Source of the DNA: Lichenostomus cassidix
Lineage: Eukaryota > Chordata > Aves > Passeriformes > Meliphagidae
Length of the DNA: 64,000 nt
NCBI GenBank assembly: GCA_008360975.2
Contig: CM039210.1
Span: forward strand, 7,504,293 to 7,568,292
Reading direction: 5' to 3'
Shown: positions 22,755 to 34,006 of the stretch, one piece after another
Layout: each line of letters begins with the position of its first letter
How positions within the stretch are numbered: position 1 is the stretch's first letter
Translations under genes and position numbers: made by a program
Notes under the pieces: model-generated
Seen by the model: the letters and a program-made list of their open reading frames with translations, nothing else
Told to the model about the DNA's origin: nothing
The model's database searches: none

Positions 22755-23474
22755 TGTCCATGCTGCCCCTGCTATATGATTGCCAGTACGAGAGGCAACT
22801 AGCTTTAGTCTCACTGGCACTTCTGCCTCTTGTATTGCAGCCACAGCAGTGTAGCAGATCACAGCAATCAGGGCAGGATGCCTATGCGCTCAGATACATT
22901 CTGTTGCAGTTTGAAGGATGTTACAGCAGACCTTACCGAGAGCTTCTCTACTCAGCCTGGTTCAGCGCCTCAGAGCTCCAAACCCGATGTCCCAGGGTTG
23001 GAGACTGCGCTCTCACCGGCCGGGGAGCCATAAGGCTAGCTCTGGTTCATCTGCTTCCACAACCGGCAGTGATAAAGGAAGCGAGGAGGGTCTATGCGTC
23101 GTGTCCATGGAAGATGTTTATTTGCATGGTGCAGCAGAGGCCAACGACCTCCCAGAGGCAGAAATGCCTCGTGGGCAAAGGCCTCACATGCACAGCCACA
23201 TGTGACGCATAGACACACATGGAGCATAGACAACAAGATAGCGGAGGGTGAGGGGGGTTTTATAGGGAAACAGAGAGGGGCGGGGACAGCACACTGGCCC
23301 AGTGACCTCTGGGCACAGGGGAGGAACATGGGTGGAGTTAGGGTACAGGAACCAATAGGGAAAACCCAAGGGAGTGGCCAGGACCACGTGGGGTGGGGAA
23401 GGCAGGACAATAGGTGACAAGTACAGTCATTAAGAAAGGGGTGTGGGGAACTTGCAGCTATTATCACAATAACA
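22755..23474 (-). mobile_element. Probable solo LTR, 6-bp TSD
   Basis: The plus strand starts TGTCCATGCTGCC and ends CACAATAACA. The flanks are TTCAGC (22749-22754) and TTCAGT (23475-23480). Minus-strand AATAAAC (near 23117) and TATAAAACC (near 23260) give the orientation. The G/C-rich middle gives chance open frames on both strands. Confidence 0.62.
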
Positions 23475-23692
23475 TTCAGTGCATTGGAAAACATCTATGC
23501 CATGGCAGCTGTCTGCAAATAACATTGTCACAGTTTTGCTGTTGTGTGAGGTATGAGAGCGTGTTTCCAGCAGAGGAATGAATGGGAAATTAGCTCATTC
23601 TGCACAATCACCACACAGTTCCTGCTGACACCCCTCCAATGCTCCTTTTAAAAATACATCATGATCAAATGGGTGTAACTCTTCTAGACACT

Positions 23693-24594
23693 TGTCGGGG
23701 GTTGAGAATTTCTTCCCATTCCTGTTACTAAGCAACAAATAGTCCGATGTTTAGAGCGATCAAGCCTTTTGTAAAAGACAAAAGCTAGGTTTTTGGGCAG
23801 GGCACGGTGAGGGAAGAGCCAGCCCTGGTAAGGCTCTCTCGTGGTTCGGACGCTGAGGAGAGAGGCTGCTGGCTCTTCGCTTTCCAGCTGCTACCAGAGG
23901 AAATCCAACTGTGCCCTGTTTCTCTTCTCTCCTGGCTGGGTGAGCTTTGATTCAACTTTTCTTCCCACTGGGAAGGGCGCGTTTCCCCGGGCTGCGTTTT
24001 CCCGCAGCTGCCGCCGGGAGAGTCCGGCTGCCTCTGCTGCCTGCCCCTGCCCTCTGCCACACGAGACCGCGGCGTCTGCTGTGACTGCAGAAATCTTTGC
24101 TACCTCGCTGCTAGCCGGGAGGGAGCCAGTGCCTGATCCTGCCTCCCTGCTTTCTGCTGCTCCGAGCTGCCTGGCTGCCTGCTTTCTCAGCCTGCTCGCC
24201 ATCATCCAGCTGCCTGAGGCTGACCTGACCTGACCTGACCACAGCGCCACCTGCAGCCGCTCGGGAGTCATCGCACCTGCCCTGCCCAGCCGGGAGCTCA
24301 ACAGCGCCCCTGCTGCTTGCAACTGTGATTACACCACACGGGAAAAGGCTTGGCAGCTCCCAAGTTACCTGCTATTGGTTTTCTGGTTCTAGTTGTGGTT
24401 GCTATTGTTATTGTTTGTTTATAGATACTAGTAAAGAACTGATATTCCTTTTTTCCCATACTTTTGCCTGACAGCCCTTGATTTACAAAATTAAATAATT
24501 CAGAGGGAGGGAAAAAAAAAGAAAAATCACATTCTCTGTTCTAAGGGAGGGTTTCAACCTCTTTTGGGAGACACCTGTCTTTCAAACCAAGACA
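23693..24594 (+). mobile_element. Solo LTR, family L3 copy 3
   Basis: Starts TGTCGGGGGTTGAG and ends AACCAAGACA. It has a perfect 5-bp TSD ACACT (23688-23692 and 24595-24599). It is more diverged from copies 1 and 2 than those are from each other. It contains the short repeat (TGACC)3-4 near 24220. Confidence 0.9.
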
Positions 24595-25089
24595 ACACTC
24601 TACAGAGAACAGCCTTTGCATACTCAAGTGTTAATATGCCAGACAATCAACAGGGTTACAGAAAAGCAGAGATTAACATCAGGAACACTGCATATAGGAG
24701 TATGCAAAGCAAGGGTATTCCCTAGGAAGTTAAAAACATCCATATATAGACAAATAGCCATAAGTGACTTGTGATTTCTGAATTCATTGCTTTTGGAGTA
24801 CTCAGCTGTAACTGAGCTGACCTTTTGTGAAAATAATGAAAAGATAACATAAAATACTTGAACATATAATGCAAAACTAAAACATCTTAGCAATGCTACC
24901 CTTTGGGTCACCATCTCCTCTTCTGTATTTCTAAGTAAACATTAAAGATTTACACATTTGCTGCCTAATTTTGATTTAATATCAATATTAAATGCAATAC
25001 ACAGAGCACTGGTTGAGAACATTTAAAATTTTCCCTTGCAGCACAAAAGAATTCCAGCCACTTCAGCCAGTAAGTTGGCTTCATTGAAA
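24595..25089. other. Non-coding stretch
   Basis: AT-rich; no gene or element recognised. Confidence 0.45.
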
Positions 25090-27690
25090 GCCCAACATAA
25101 ATGCCTCTATGCATTTATGCAGGCAGCATGGGGAACAAAGAGGAGGAACTAAAAAGACATGCTCACACCTGCTAGGCTATGATCTTATTGGTATCACAGA
25201 GACATGGTGGGATGATCCTATGACTGGAGTGCTGGAATGGAAGGATACAGGCTCTTTAGGGAGGACAGGCCAGGGGAGAAGATGAGGAGGTGTTGCCCTC
25301 TATGTCAATGACCAGCTGGAGAGCATGGAGCTTTGCCTGAGGATGGCTGAGGAGCTGACCAAGAGCTTATGGGTCAGGACTAAAGGGAGGGCAGAACCTA
25401 CTCTCAGCCTGCAAAGAAACAGTATAACTGAGCAAAACATGGTTTGGTTTTGGTTTTAATCGGCTTATAAAATCCAAAGACTTGCAGATCCTAATTTACA
25501 TGGAGAGGTGCTATGCTGGACCTTGTTCTCACCAACAAGGAGGGGCTGGTGGAGAACGTGAAGCTCCAGAGCAGCCTTGGCTGCAGTGACCATGGAATGG
25601 TGAAATTCAAGATCCTTGGGGCAGCAAGGAGAGGGCACAACAAGCTCACTGCCCTGGACTTCAGGAGAGCTGACTTTGGCCTCTTCAGGGATCTGCTGGG
25701 TAGAGTAGCATGCAAGAGTCCTGGAGGGAAGAGGGGCCTATGAAAGTTGGTTGATATTCAAGGATCACCTCCTCCAAACTCAAAACAAAGAGGAAATCGA
25801 GCAAAAATGACAAAAGGCATTGGATGAACAAGGGGCTCCTGGACAAACTCAAATACAAAAAGGAATCCTACAGAGGGTGAAAGCAAGGACAGGAAGCCTG
25901 GGAGGAATACAGAGATTGTCAGGGCAGACAGGGATCAGGTTGGGAAAGTTAAAGCCCTGACAGAATTAAATATGGCCAGGGGTGTCAAGGGCAACAAGAA
26001 AAGCTTCTATAAGTACATTGGTGATAAAAGGAAGACTAGGGAAAATATTGGGCGCTCTCCAGAAGGAAATGGGAGACCTAGTTACCCGGGACATGGAGAA
26101 GACTGAAGTATGCAACTTTTTTTTTATCTCAGTCTTCACTGGCAAGTGCTTCAGCCACACTGCCCAAGTCATAGGATCCAAAGGCAGGGACTGGGAGAAT
26201 GAAGAACCACCCACCATAGGAGAAGATCAGGTTTCAGACCATTTAAGGAAGCTGAGGGTGCACAAGTCTCTGGGACCTGATGAGATGCATCCTTGGTTCC
26301 TGAGGGAATGGGTGGAGGAAGTGGATAACCCAGTATCCATATTTGAGAAGTTGTGGCAGTTCGGTGAAGTTCCCACTGACTGGAAAAGGGGAAACATAAA
26401 CCCCATTTTTAAAAAGGGAAATAAGGAAGATCCAGGGAACTACAAGCCAGTCAGTCTCACCTCAGTGACTGGCAAGATGGAGGAGATCTTCCTGGAAAAT
26501 ATGCTAAGCTGCATGGAAAATAAAGAGGTGATTTGAGACAGCCAACATGGCTTCACTAAGGGCAAATCATGCCTCACAAATGTGGTGGCCTTATAAGTTG
26601 GGGTTACAGCAGTAGTGGATGAGGGAAGAGCAACTGATGTCATCTACCTGGACTTATGCAGAGCATTTGACGCTGTTCCACATGACATCTTGGGTTCTAA
26701 ACTGGAAAGACATGGATTGGATGGGTGGACCACTCAGTGGATAAGGAATTGGCTGGATGGTCACACTTAAAGAGTTGTGGTCAACAGCTCAATGTCCAAG
26801 TGAAGACCAGTGACAAGTGGTGTCCTCAGGGGTCAGTGTTGGAACCACTGCTCTTTAACATTTGTGTCAGTGACATGGACAGTGGGATTGAGTGCACCCT
26901 CAGCAAGTTTGCCAATGACACCGAGCTGTGTGGTGCAGTTGAAATACTGGAGGGAAGGGATGCCATTTAGAGGGACCTGGACAGGACTGATAGCTGGGTC
27001 TGTGTGAACCTCATGAAGTTTAACAAGGCAAAGTGCAAGGTCCTGAACCTGAGTCGGGACAATCCCAAGCACAAGTACAGACTGGGTGGAGAATGGATAG
27101 AGAACAGCCCTGAGGAGAAGGACTTGGGGGGTTTTGAATGATAACAAGCTCAACGTGTGTAGCAGGGCATCACCCCCTGCCACAAGAGCTTATCTGTTGC
27201 TTGTTAGCTGGTGCAATAACACGGGGCATCTTGCTCTCACATGAGCCTCACATGAGACTTGATGAAATATCTCAATCAGGACAGTTTGCCTTGTAGTGAG
27301 CTATTTCAGCACCATGGAATTGATGCTTTCAGCTGACAGTAAACATCTTGCTGTGGAAGTGAGATGTGGAAAGATAAGCTGGAATTTCTGACAGACATTC
27401 CACTTTACAAACTATAAAAGCAAGACCAAACTTTCACAAAGCATAAGTCTTTTGCATATTCCCTGGAAATGTGTGGGGCCTTTTCCCCAAGGTTTGGGAC
27501 ACCAGCCTTGCAGTTACTCTTCCAGAGGTTGAGTGAAAGTACTTTGTGTACACTATCATAATTTTGGTGGTAAGCTACATTGACTCTTAATCTATACTAC
27601 TTCTTTGCTAGCTTTAATATAGGTACCTTAATGTCATACCCTATTTTATGTAATCTACTAGTAGGGTTTTTTTTTTTTATACTGTGCAGT

Positions 27691-28451
27691 TGTCTTGCAT
27701 GGGAGACAGAAGTCTTATGAGTTTCTGCAGTTTGCCAGACTTTAGGGTAGCTAGCTCCCCAAGACTCGGTCCCGTTCGCAAGGATCTTTGATATTTGGCT
27801 GATTAGTCTAAAAATACCATTTATTAGACACAGAAAATAGCAAACATACAAACACAGAACAGATTGACATACATAGACACACAATGAATGCATAATTGCA
27901 AAACTATAATAGCTAAAATGTAATTATGGGGTAAATGCTTGCTTGAACTGTAAAAATAGTTTAAAATGCAAGTTAAGAAATGCTTGCTTGAACTATAATG
28001 CAAGTTAAGAAATGCTTGCTTGAGCTATAAAATAGCTGAAATGCAAGTTAAGAAAGGTACCTATAAGTTAGCCGGAATAATACAATATTGGAAACCAATG
28101 ATCTTACCAAATCCAATTTTGGAGCTGGGATGCATTAGAATCCTCCCTCAATCTCGCGAGAAGTTACCACAGAGCTTGCGTCCAAGCTCAGGGGAGAAGA
28201 CTTTACTTCACGCTCCGATGTCCATGTAGAAAAGCTTCTACTTTTTCTGAGATTTCGTGAGCTTTTTATAGGATTAAAAAAGTGTGGATTTGTGGTCACT
28301 AAAATTTTTCACATTCTCTCTTCATCTCACCTAGACATTCAGTCGCCACCACTAGATAGCCCGGATTAAGCTATCAACTTAATCTAAGCCATCCATCTCC
28401 TGGGACCGATCAGGGAGAGAGAGAAGGGGGAGGGGGGAGCATCCTGCCACA
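27691..28451 (-). mobile_element. Solo LTR nested in the outer LTR, TSD GCAGT
   Basis: Minus-strand start TGTGGCAGGATGC, end CATGCAAGACA. It has a perfect 5-bp TSD GCAGT (27686-27690 and 28452-28456). It contains three imperfect tandem copies of a 36-46 bp unit (AAATGCTTGCTTGAACT ... ATGCAAGTTAAG) at about 27935-28057. Confidence 0.9.
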
Positions 28452-28630
28452 GCAGTAAGCAACTCTGTTTAAGGCCTCTTGTCTGTTATCTCCTGCCTAT
28501 TCAATAAACACCTCATTTTGTAATAGACTAAATTGGCCATTCTTAGAACTTGCGAGCTGGAGCGGTTTAGGTGCAGGCCACCTAAAGTTAAGCTACTGCC
28601 AAAAATCTGAGTCTAAAGTAGGGCTTGTCC

Positions 28631-29066
28631 TGATGCCTTAAGAATTTCTAGTTTTTATTCCTCATGCATCTGTAGCTTGGTGTAGTTCTGTGCTTCTTAT
28701 AAAACACTAAAACCTCTGTTCCCAGCACCTTTAGCTAAAACAATTCCTCTGAATGGAAATCCAAGGACACATTCATTGCCCTAGAGCCTGAAAGTATGTA
28801 AACAACAGTGAGTTGGCAGCGAGCGGGCCTGGGGTGGTTAACATCATTGCCAAAGGGTGTGATTGGAGAATTAAGGGTCAATATGCTAATACAACAGAAC
28901 TTATAAAAGGTGAGGAGCTTGTGACCTGGCATCCATTTTGGGTGAAGCCTCGTGAGGGGGCTTCATTTGCCCTGAATGTACCATAAAGGCCTTCAATAAA
29001 TTTGTCTGCTTTTTACTCTCCTAATTTGTCTTGGCCTCTGTTTCAGGTAGCCTGTTTTAGGCATCA
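28631..29066 (+). mobile_element. 5' LTR of provirus C
   Basis: 436 bp, TGATGCCTTAAG ... TTTAGGCATCA, with perfect 7-bp terminal inverted repeats TGATGCC/GGCATCA. CTTATAAAAGG (near 28905) and AATAAA (near 28995) are present. Its partner is at 34007-34442. My hand alignment of the two LTRs finds about 19 substitutions and no indel (about 4%). The flanks GTCC and GTCT fit a 4-bp class I TSD with one change. Confidence 0.93.
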
Positions 29067-29072
29067 GTTTTA

Positions 29073-29090
29073 TGGCGACCCAGATGGGAC
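29073..29090 (+). promoter_or_regulatory. Primer-binding site of provirus C, tRNA-Arg-like
   Basis: TGGCGACCCAGATGGGAC lies 6 bases after the 5' LTR. It begins with the TGG that pairs with a tRNA CCA end. It best resembles the complement of the 3' end of an arginine tRNA, with a few mismatches judged from memory. The 6-base spacing is longer than the usual 2-3. Confidence 0.55.
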
Positions 29091-29824
29091 AGGAAGAACT
29101 TTGGAAACTCTTCTGGGCCGAGTGCAACACCTAGCCATCATACCCCTGCCAGCGCTTTTGGGGCGGTGGCCACCACAGCCTGGACAGCATCAGAGTCCAA
29201 GGACCCAACACAGAGGCATGTGAGTGAGCGAATAAAAGCCGTGTTTTGTGGTACAGAGATCTCTTATAATTTGTTTCGTGTAGAAGGAGACGTCCTTCTG
29301 AGAGAGGGCTAGGGTTAGTACTGCAGTGACAACATTTGGCCTTTGGCCTGCGGTGGCTCAGTGTATTAGGTCACATACTGCAACCTTGAACATAGCAAGT
29401 TCAAGTCCTCTATGGGTGTTACTTCTGTGATCTTTTCCTGTTTGTAAGTGTAGACAATGGGGTGTGTCTTCTCACGTGATGATATGACCCCAATTCCTAA
29501 AAATTCCCCTTTGAGGTTTGTATTAAAAAACTGGCATAGATTAGCAGGCGAAAGACGATTCCTTTCAAAAGCTGGATTGGACTATCAGAATGGGTCTGGC
29601 TGATTTATAAACTAGAAGAAAACAAGACTTGGCCTAAATTTGGCAGTTTAGTTAAGGAATTGATAATAAATCTGACATTCCACATACTCCAAGACCAGTG
29701 TCGGGTCGAATTTCAGTATGCAGAGCTTTTTTGGCATCTATCATGTGATGAAAGGCTACAGAGATCTGAAAGGGACCAGCCTGCAATGCCTTTAGAAGAA
29801 AAGGGGAAAGAAGATGAAAAGGAG
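29091..29824 (+). pseudogene. gag: Provirus C leader and gag start remnant
   Basis: Leader followed, from about 29540, by a gamma-like matrix remnant with many stops (TWPKFGSL followed by VKELII near 29635). It is cut at 29824 by an LTR. A tRNA-like stretch at about 29350-29425 has box-A-like TGGCTCAGTGT and box-B-like AGTTCAAGTCC sequences. It does not fold into a full tRNA. Confidence 0.5.
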
Positions 29825-30408
29825 TGTCCCGGGTTAATGATAAGACTCTCTCTCCTCCGAGAGCGAAGGGCCCCGACACCCCCTCCCCCACCCACAACAG
29901 AGCCTCTTAGATGGAAGTGAAGAAAAAACTATTTATTTAACAAAACCACGCAGAGTGCCCTACAAGGCACAGGGGAAGGGGAAAAACAAGGTGAAAGGCA
30001 GTTATTCAACCTGATTAAAAAGTCCTTTTCTCAGACGCAGTCCCTCTCCTCCTCGCCCCCCACCCGGGGCCGGGTGGAGCTCCCTGGAGAGCTCTGCTGT
30101 CCTCTGGCCCTCCTGGGTCTCCGGGTGGCAAAGCAGATCGAAGAGAAGGGGTCCAAACGAGGAAAAAAAAGAAGAAGAATGGAAAAAACGGGAACAGAGC
30201 TCACTCCGACCCGCGTCCAGCACGCAGTCTCTGCCGGGCGACGAATCCTCCCCCGGAGCAAGGCTTGGAGAAAATGTTTTCAAAACAACCCGCGTTTCTC
30301 TCTTCGGCTGGGTGTAGTTAAAGAGACAGGACCACACATTTTTTTCTTTCTTGGGCATATAAGCCAACGATAGGGGATAAAGGATTATCATATCATCAAT
30401 CCAAGACA
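29825..30408 (-). mobile_element. Solo LTR inside gag of provirus C
   Basis: Minus-strand start TGTCTTGGATTGATG, end TAACCCGGGACA. It has a perfect 5-bp TSD AGGAG (29820-29824 and 30409-30413). Minus-strand TATATGCC (near 30357) and AATAAATAG (near 29932) give the orientation. Internally CpG-rich. Confidence 0.9.
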
Positions 30409-30452
30409 AGGAGGAACCCCCTTTTAGTCCTAGGGAAAGAGAAGAAGTAGAA

Positions 30453-32069
30453 ATGGATTTGCTAATACCTTGTCCTAGGGTGGGGCTGCCGGCCGTGATG
30501 GGCCCTCCCCCACCACCGCCGCTGCGCGGCTATGGCCCGGCCTGCTTGCTGCTGCCACTGGGCACAGGCAGGGGGCAGCCAGTTTGCCTGCTGGCTCCGG
30601 CCCAAAGGGGGGCCGGGGAGGTGGGACCCGAGGGTGGTGACATCACTGCCCTGGGCAGTACCGCTTCTGCTGCCGTGGTGGGTGGGGGCAGGAGTGGGGT
30701 TGAGGTGTTCGGAGAAGCCGATGTCACCCGTGGGGGCAGGAACACAGCTTCTCGGCACTGCGCAATCGCAGTTTCCATAGCAACGAGTTTTGTTTCAGAG
30801 CAAGTGGGAAGCAGCTGCGAGCGGCGGCGGGGAGCGAACACAGGTGAGGTGGTTGCGCTAGGGGTGTCCTCGGGTGCGTGTTTCCTGTCCTATTGCGCGG
30901 GTCTGCGAGAGTGGGGCTGCTCTGGCTGTCCCTCTCCTCCTTGCTGCCCAGCGGGGAAGCGCCGGGTCCAAGGAAAAAGAAGCCGTTTCCCAGGCTTCTT
31001 TGGAGCAGGTCGTGGGCAAAGTTCTTTTTCAACAAACACCTTGAAAGGGAAACTGAGTCAAGGTGCTGTAAGACCTGTTAATGCCACAGGGGTAAGAAAA
31101 ATAAGACCTTTCTTTGAACCTTTGAAGTATAGATTGAGAAAACACTGGGTGGTTTGTCAGTTTCTCTATTTGCCAAATTCTCCTAAGAAAGATTTATTGA
31201 AATTTCACAAAAGGAGGAGAAAACCAGATAGTTTAGGATGGTTCACTGAATTAAATTCTAAAAATACTTTATCCTGCATCCCTGTGAATAAGAAAGAACT
31301 CTTTGCTACTACGTGGAAGAATCCTGAAACAGGGAAAAGGGGCCAGCTCGTCAAAACAGTCTCCCCTGAGGGTTTAAAGAACAGCCCGACTATATCCGGA
31401 AGTCACCTGGCAAAGAAACTGGAGAACTGGAGAAGGCAGCAGCTAAAAATTGCTGCATTTGACCGGCAGCCAAAGAGTGTTGCATCTAAGAGTTGTCTCA
31501 CTGTAAGTTTGTTCTGTGAACACTGGCAACAGGTACCTCGTGCCATGTTATTAGAACAGGGTAATGCTATTTTGAAAACATTTGTTGCCAATCCTGGTAT
31601 ATCTCTGTTCTCAACCCTAACTGATAACATATCTGAGTGTGACTGTTTGCAGACCGTGGAAGAGGCCTATTCCAGCAAGCCAGACCTGAGCGACGTGCCT
31701 CCAGGGGACTCAGACTGGGAGCCCCATGCAGACAAGACCAGCTGCATGACAGATTATGCAGTCACAACTACCAACCAGGTAAACCAAGCAAAAGCCTTGC
31801 AATCAGATGAAACATCACAGAGAGCTGAACTGATTACATCGATGAAAGATCTAGAACTGAGTGAAGCCATCTGGAAGGAGAGAGGACTGATAACTGCCCA
31901 AAGTAATGGAATTGAACACACAACTGAACAGGTGCATGTGCTGCTACAGAGTATTTGGGAGTCTAGAGAAGCAGCCTTTATGCATTGCAAAGCTCATCAG
32001 GATGGGGAAACAACCCCCAAATTAGAGTGTTGGAAAACGCAGTTTTCCAGCAAAACTCATGCTAACTGA
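30453..32069 (+). pseudogene. Long chimeric ORF: gag end, CpG-rich segment, protease, RT and RNase H pieces
   Basis: A 538-codon open frame built from pieces that are not normally adjacent. A gag tail runs to about 30470. A proline/glycine/alanine-rich stretch comes from a CpG-rich segment (to about 31050). A protease C-terminal remnant (QFLYLPNSP near 31158) lacks the catalytic region. An RT piece (SPEGLKNSPT near 31362) lacks the catalytic YXDD. An RNase H piece runs from about 31690 (YAVTTTNQV near 31755; WKERGLITAQ near 31875; MHCKAHQDG near 31980). The last 13 codons run into the LTR at 32028. The gamma-like pieces stay in one frame despite at least three deletions. I regard it as a decayed provirus. 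Retention of a 1.6-kb frame is unusual but unproven as function. Confidence 0.65.
30471..31055 (+). other. CpG-rich promoter-like segment inside provirus C
   Basis: About 580 bp, far richer in G+C and CpG than any flank and not recognisable as retroviral. It contains GTTTCCATAGCAAC at 30771-30784, a near-consensus RFX X-box. An NRF1-like TGCGCAATCGCA lies just upstream, as does a CRE/AP-1-like TGACATCA near 30639. About 60 bp after the X-box is CAG|GTGAGG (junction 30843/30844), a strong splice donor. The order resembles a housekeeping or ciliary gene promoter with a short first exon. Source gene not recognised. Confidence 0.5.
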
Positions 32070-32388
32070 ACAGAGCTGAGCAAAGCTTCAGTATTCCCAG
32101 GCCTCAGTAAAATTCTGACAAGCTGCAGTGGTTTTGTTTGCCTGAGAATGTTCTGTGGGAAGAATGCCATGAGAAAGATTAGGAGTCAAGAGTGTTATGA
32201 GAAAGGAATAAGGGAGTTAGCAGGAGGATCCCTGAATGTGTGAGAACAGCTGCAGGTGTGTGTGTGTGTCTATAATTAGAAACTTCTGTAACAGTATATA
32301 AGTCTCTCGTTTGGTGAAATAAAATGGAGCTTACTTTATATCTCATATTGAGACTGCCTGTGAGTTTCCCTCGCGCCGCATCTCGTTA
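32028..32388 (+). mobile_element. Solo LTR inside pol of provirus C, TSD TTAGAG, ends TG...TA
   Basis: 361 bp between TTAGAG copies (32022-32027 and 32389-32394). It starts TGTTGGAAAACG and ends ATCTCGTTA. TATATAAG (near 32295) and AATAAAATGG (near 32319) give plus orientation. RNase H text stops at its left edge and resumes at its right edge in the expected place (NHLADE). The 6-bp TSD fits class II. Confidence 0.88.
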
Positions 32389-33584
32389 TTAGAGAATCAT
32401 CTTGCTGATGAAATAGTAAAAGGGGCAGAAAGGGGCATCTTAATAGCAATGCCACAGAAGGAAAGTAGTCTGTCAAGCTTTGCCCCAAATTGTGATCAGA
32501 AAAACCATCAGCTTTCTGGCACAGAAACTGAAATCATACAAAGTGAATGGACTATTACACCAGAGGGACAGATTGTAGTCCCACATAAGTGAGAACATGA
32601 AAGCACTCATAAGGGAACAAAAAAACTTGTATAACATCGGAAGAAAGTAATAACAGAAAAGGAAATGACTGATATTGTGCTATTTATAACAAGCAAATAT
32701 GAAATCTGCTATAGTAACAACCAAAACCTGAGCAAAAGAGTTGTGTTAGGAATAAAGGCAGGGGATTTTCCTGGAGAGTATTGGCAAATAGATTCTGCTG
32801 AGTTACCACATAAGAAGGATACAGGTATGTACTGGTGTCAGATTGACATATTTAGTGGGTGGTCCGAAACTTACCCCATTACACTAACACAGCAAGGGAA
32901 GTGGTGGAAATTTTGCTCAGTCATATAATTCCAAGGGTTGGGGTTCTTTTGGGGATGTCATCAGATAGGGGATCACATTTTGTTGCAACAGTGGTTGGGA
33001 AAGTTAGCAGGATTCTGGGAATTAATTGGGGTCTGCATACACCATATAGACCCCAAGCAAGTGGCAAAGTCAAGTGTACGAACGGAACTCTTAAGGCCCA
33101 GATTAGGAAAATTTATCAAGAGACATCCATGACATGAGTTCAAGCCTTGCCTATAGCTTTACTGAGGATCCAAATACAACCGAGGCAGAGGGATAACATC
33201 AGTCCTTATGAAATATTGTATGGCAGGCCATATCAAATTCTGCATGTTCTGGGAGAAATTCATATGAGGGGGAAGCTTGATTTGCAGAGTTATCTAATAG
33301 CTTTCAGTTCCACTTTGCAGAAACTCCAGAATTACATTGTGTTATCCAGGCCCATAGGACTGGACACACCTGCACATCCCTTTAAACCTGGAAACCGGAT
33401 CTATGTCAAGCGGGGGGGATGGGGGACGGGGACAGGACACAGCGATCCTTTACAGGCCAAGTGGAGAGGACCATTCCAAGTTCTGCTGACTCCCTTTACT
33501 GCTGTTAAAGTTGCTGGCAAAGGACCCTGGATTCACTACTCCCGAGTTAAGAAGGCTTCTGCTCCTGAAACAACTGAAAAATAG
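32389..33584 (+). pseudogene. pol: Provirus C RNase H end and integrase, frameshifted
   Basis: Gamma-like pol end. After the RNase H tail come a degenerate HHCC region, WQIDSAELP (first catalytic Asp, near 32783), SSDRGSHF (second Asp, near 32962) and PYRPQASG. At the position of the catalytic Glu the codon at 33072-33074 is AAG (Lys). A frameshift near 32890 and a TGA near 33134 also break it. The GPF-type C-terminal domain (KWRGPFQVL near 33460, WIHYSRVK near 33530) is well preserved and ends with TAG at 33582. It is clearly related to the integrase of provirus B. Confidence 0.88.
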
Positions 33585-34006
33585 AGACTGATACAAATGG
33601 GGATGATGTGGTGTAAAGTGTGTGGTTTCTGTGCTTGTTATCTACACAGTTGGTAGCTATGGCTCAGGGATGGAACCAAAATTTGCATATGATTCTGGTC
33701 CAAAGTATATCCAAAACTCAAATTTTATATCAGATAGCATTCAAAGATTTAGTACACTAAGCATTGAATATTTCTTCCACACCCTCACGTCATGTTTACC
33801 AAAATGACCTGGGATCAAAGAACTGTTCATAGTAGTTGCAATCATAATTTTCACATGATAGCTGGCTGTGTGAAACGTTATTGCTGTTAGACATTTACTA
33901 TTATTAGATATATATATATATTGCAGTTAAATGCATACTATTAGTGGGTATTTAGAATAGAGACATGACAAGGTAGAGGCCTTGTCAGGCCTCTAAAAAG
34001 GGAAAA
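33585..34006 (+). pseudogene. env: Provirus C env remnant and polypurine tract
   Basis: Where env should be there are only about 400 bases with no clear envelope motif, so env is almost wholly deleted. A (TA)n run lies near 33909-33921. The purine-rich AAAAAGGGAAAA at 33995-34006 abuts the 3' LTR and is the polypurine tract. Confidence 0.6.

Noticed and set aside
22760..23494. 150-152 codon frames on both strands
   Set aside because: Lie in a probable LTR with TATA and poly(A) signals; no domain seen.
27935..28057. CRISPR-like array
   Set aside because: Only three imperfect units without constant repeats and variable spacers, inside a bird LTR.
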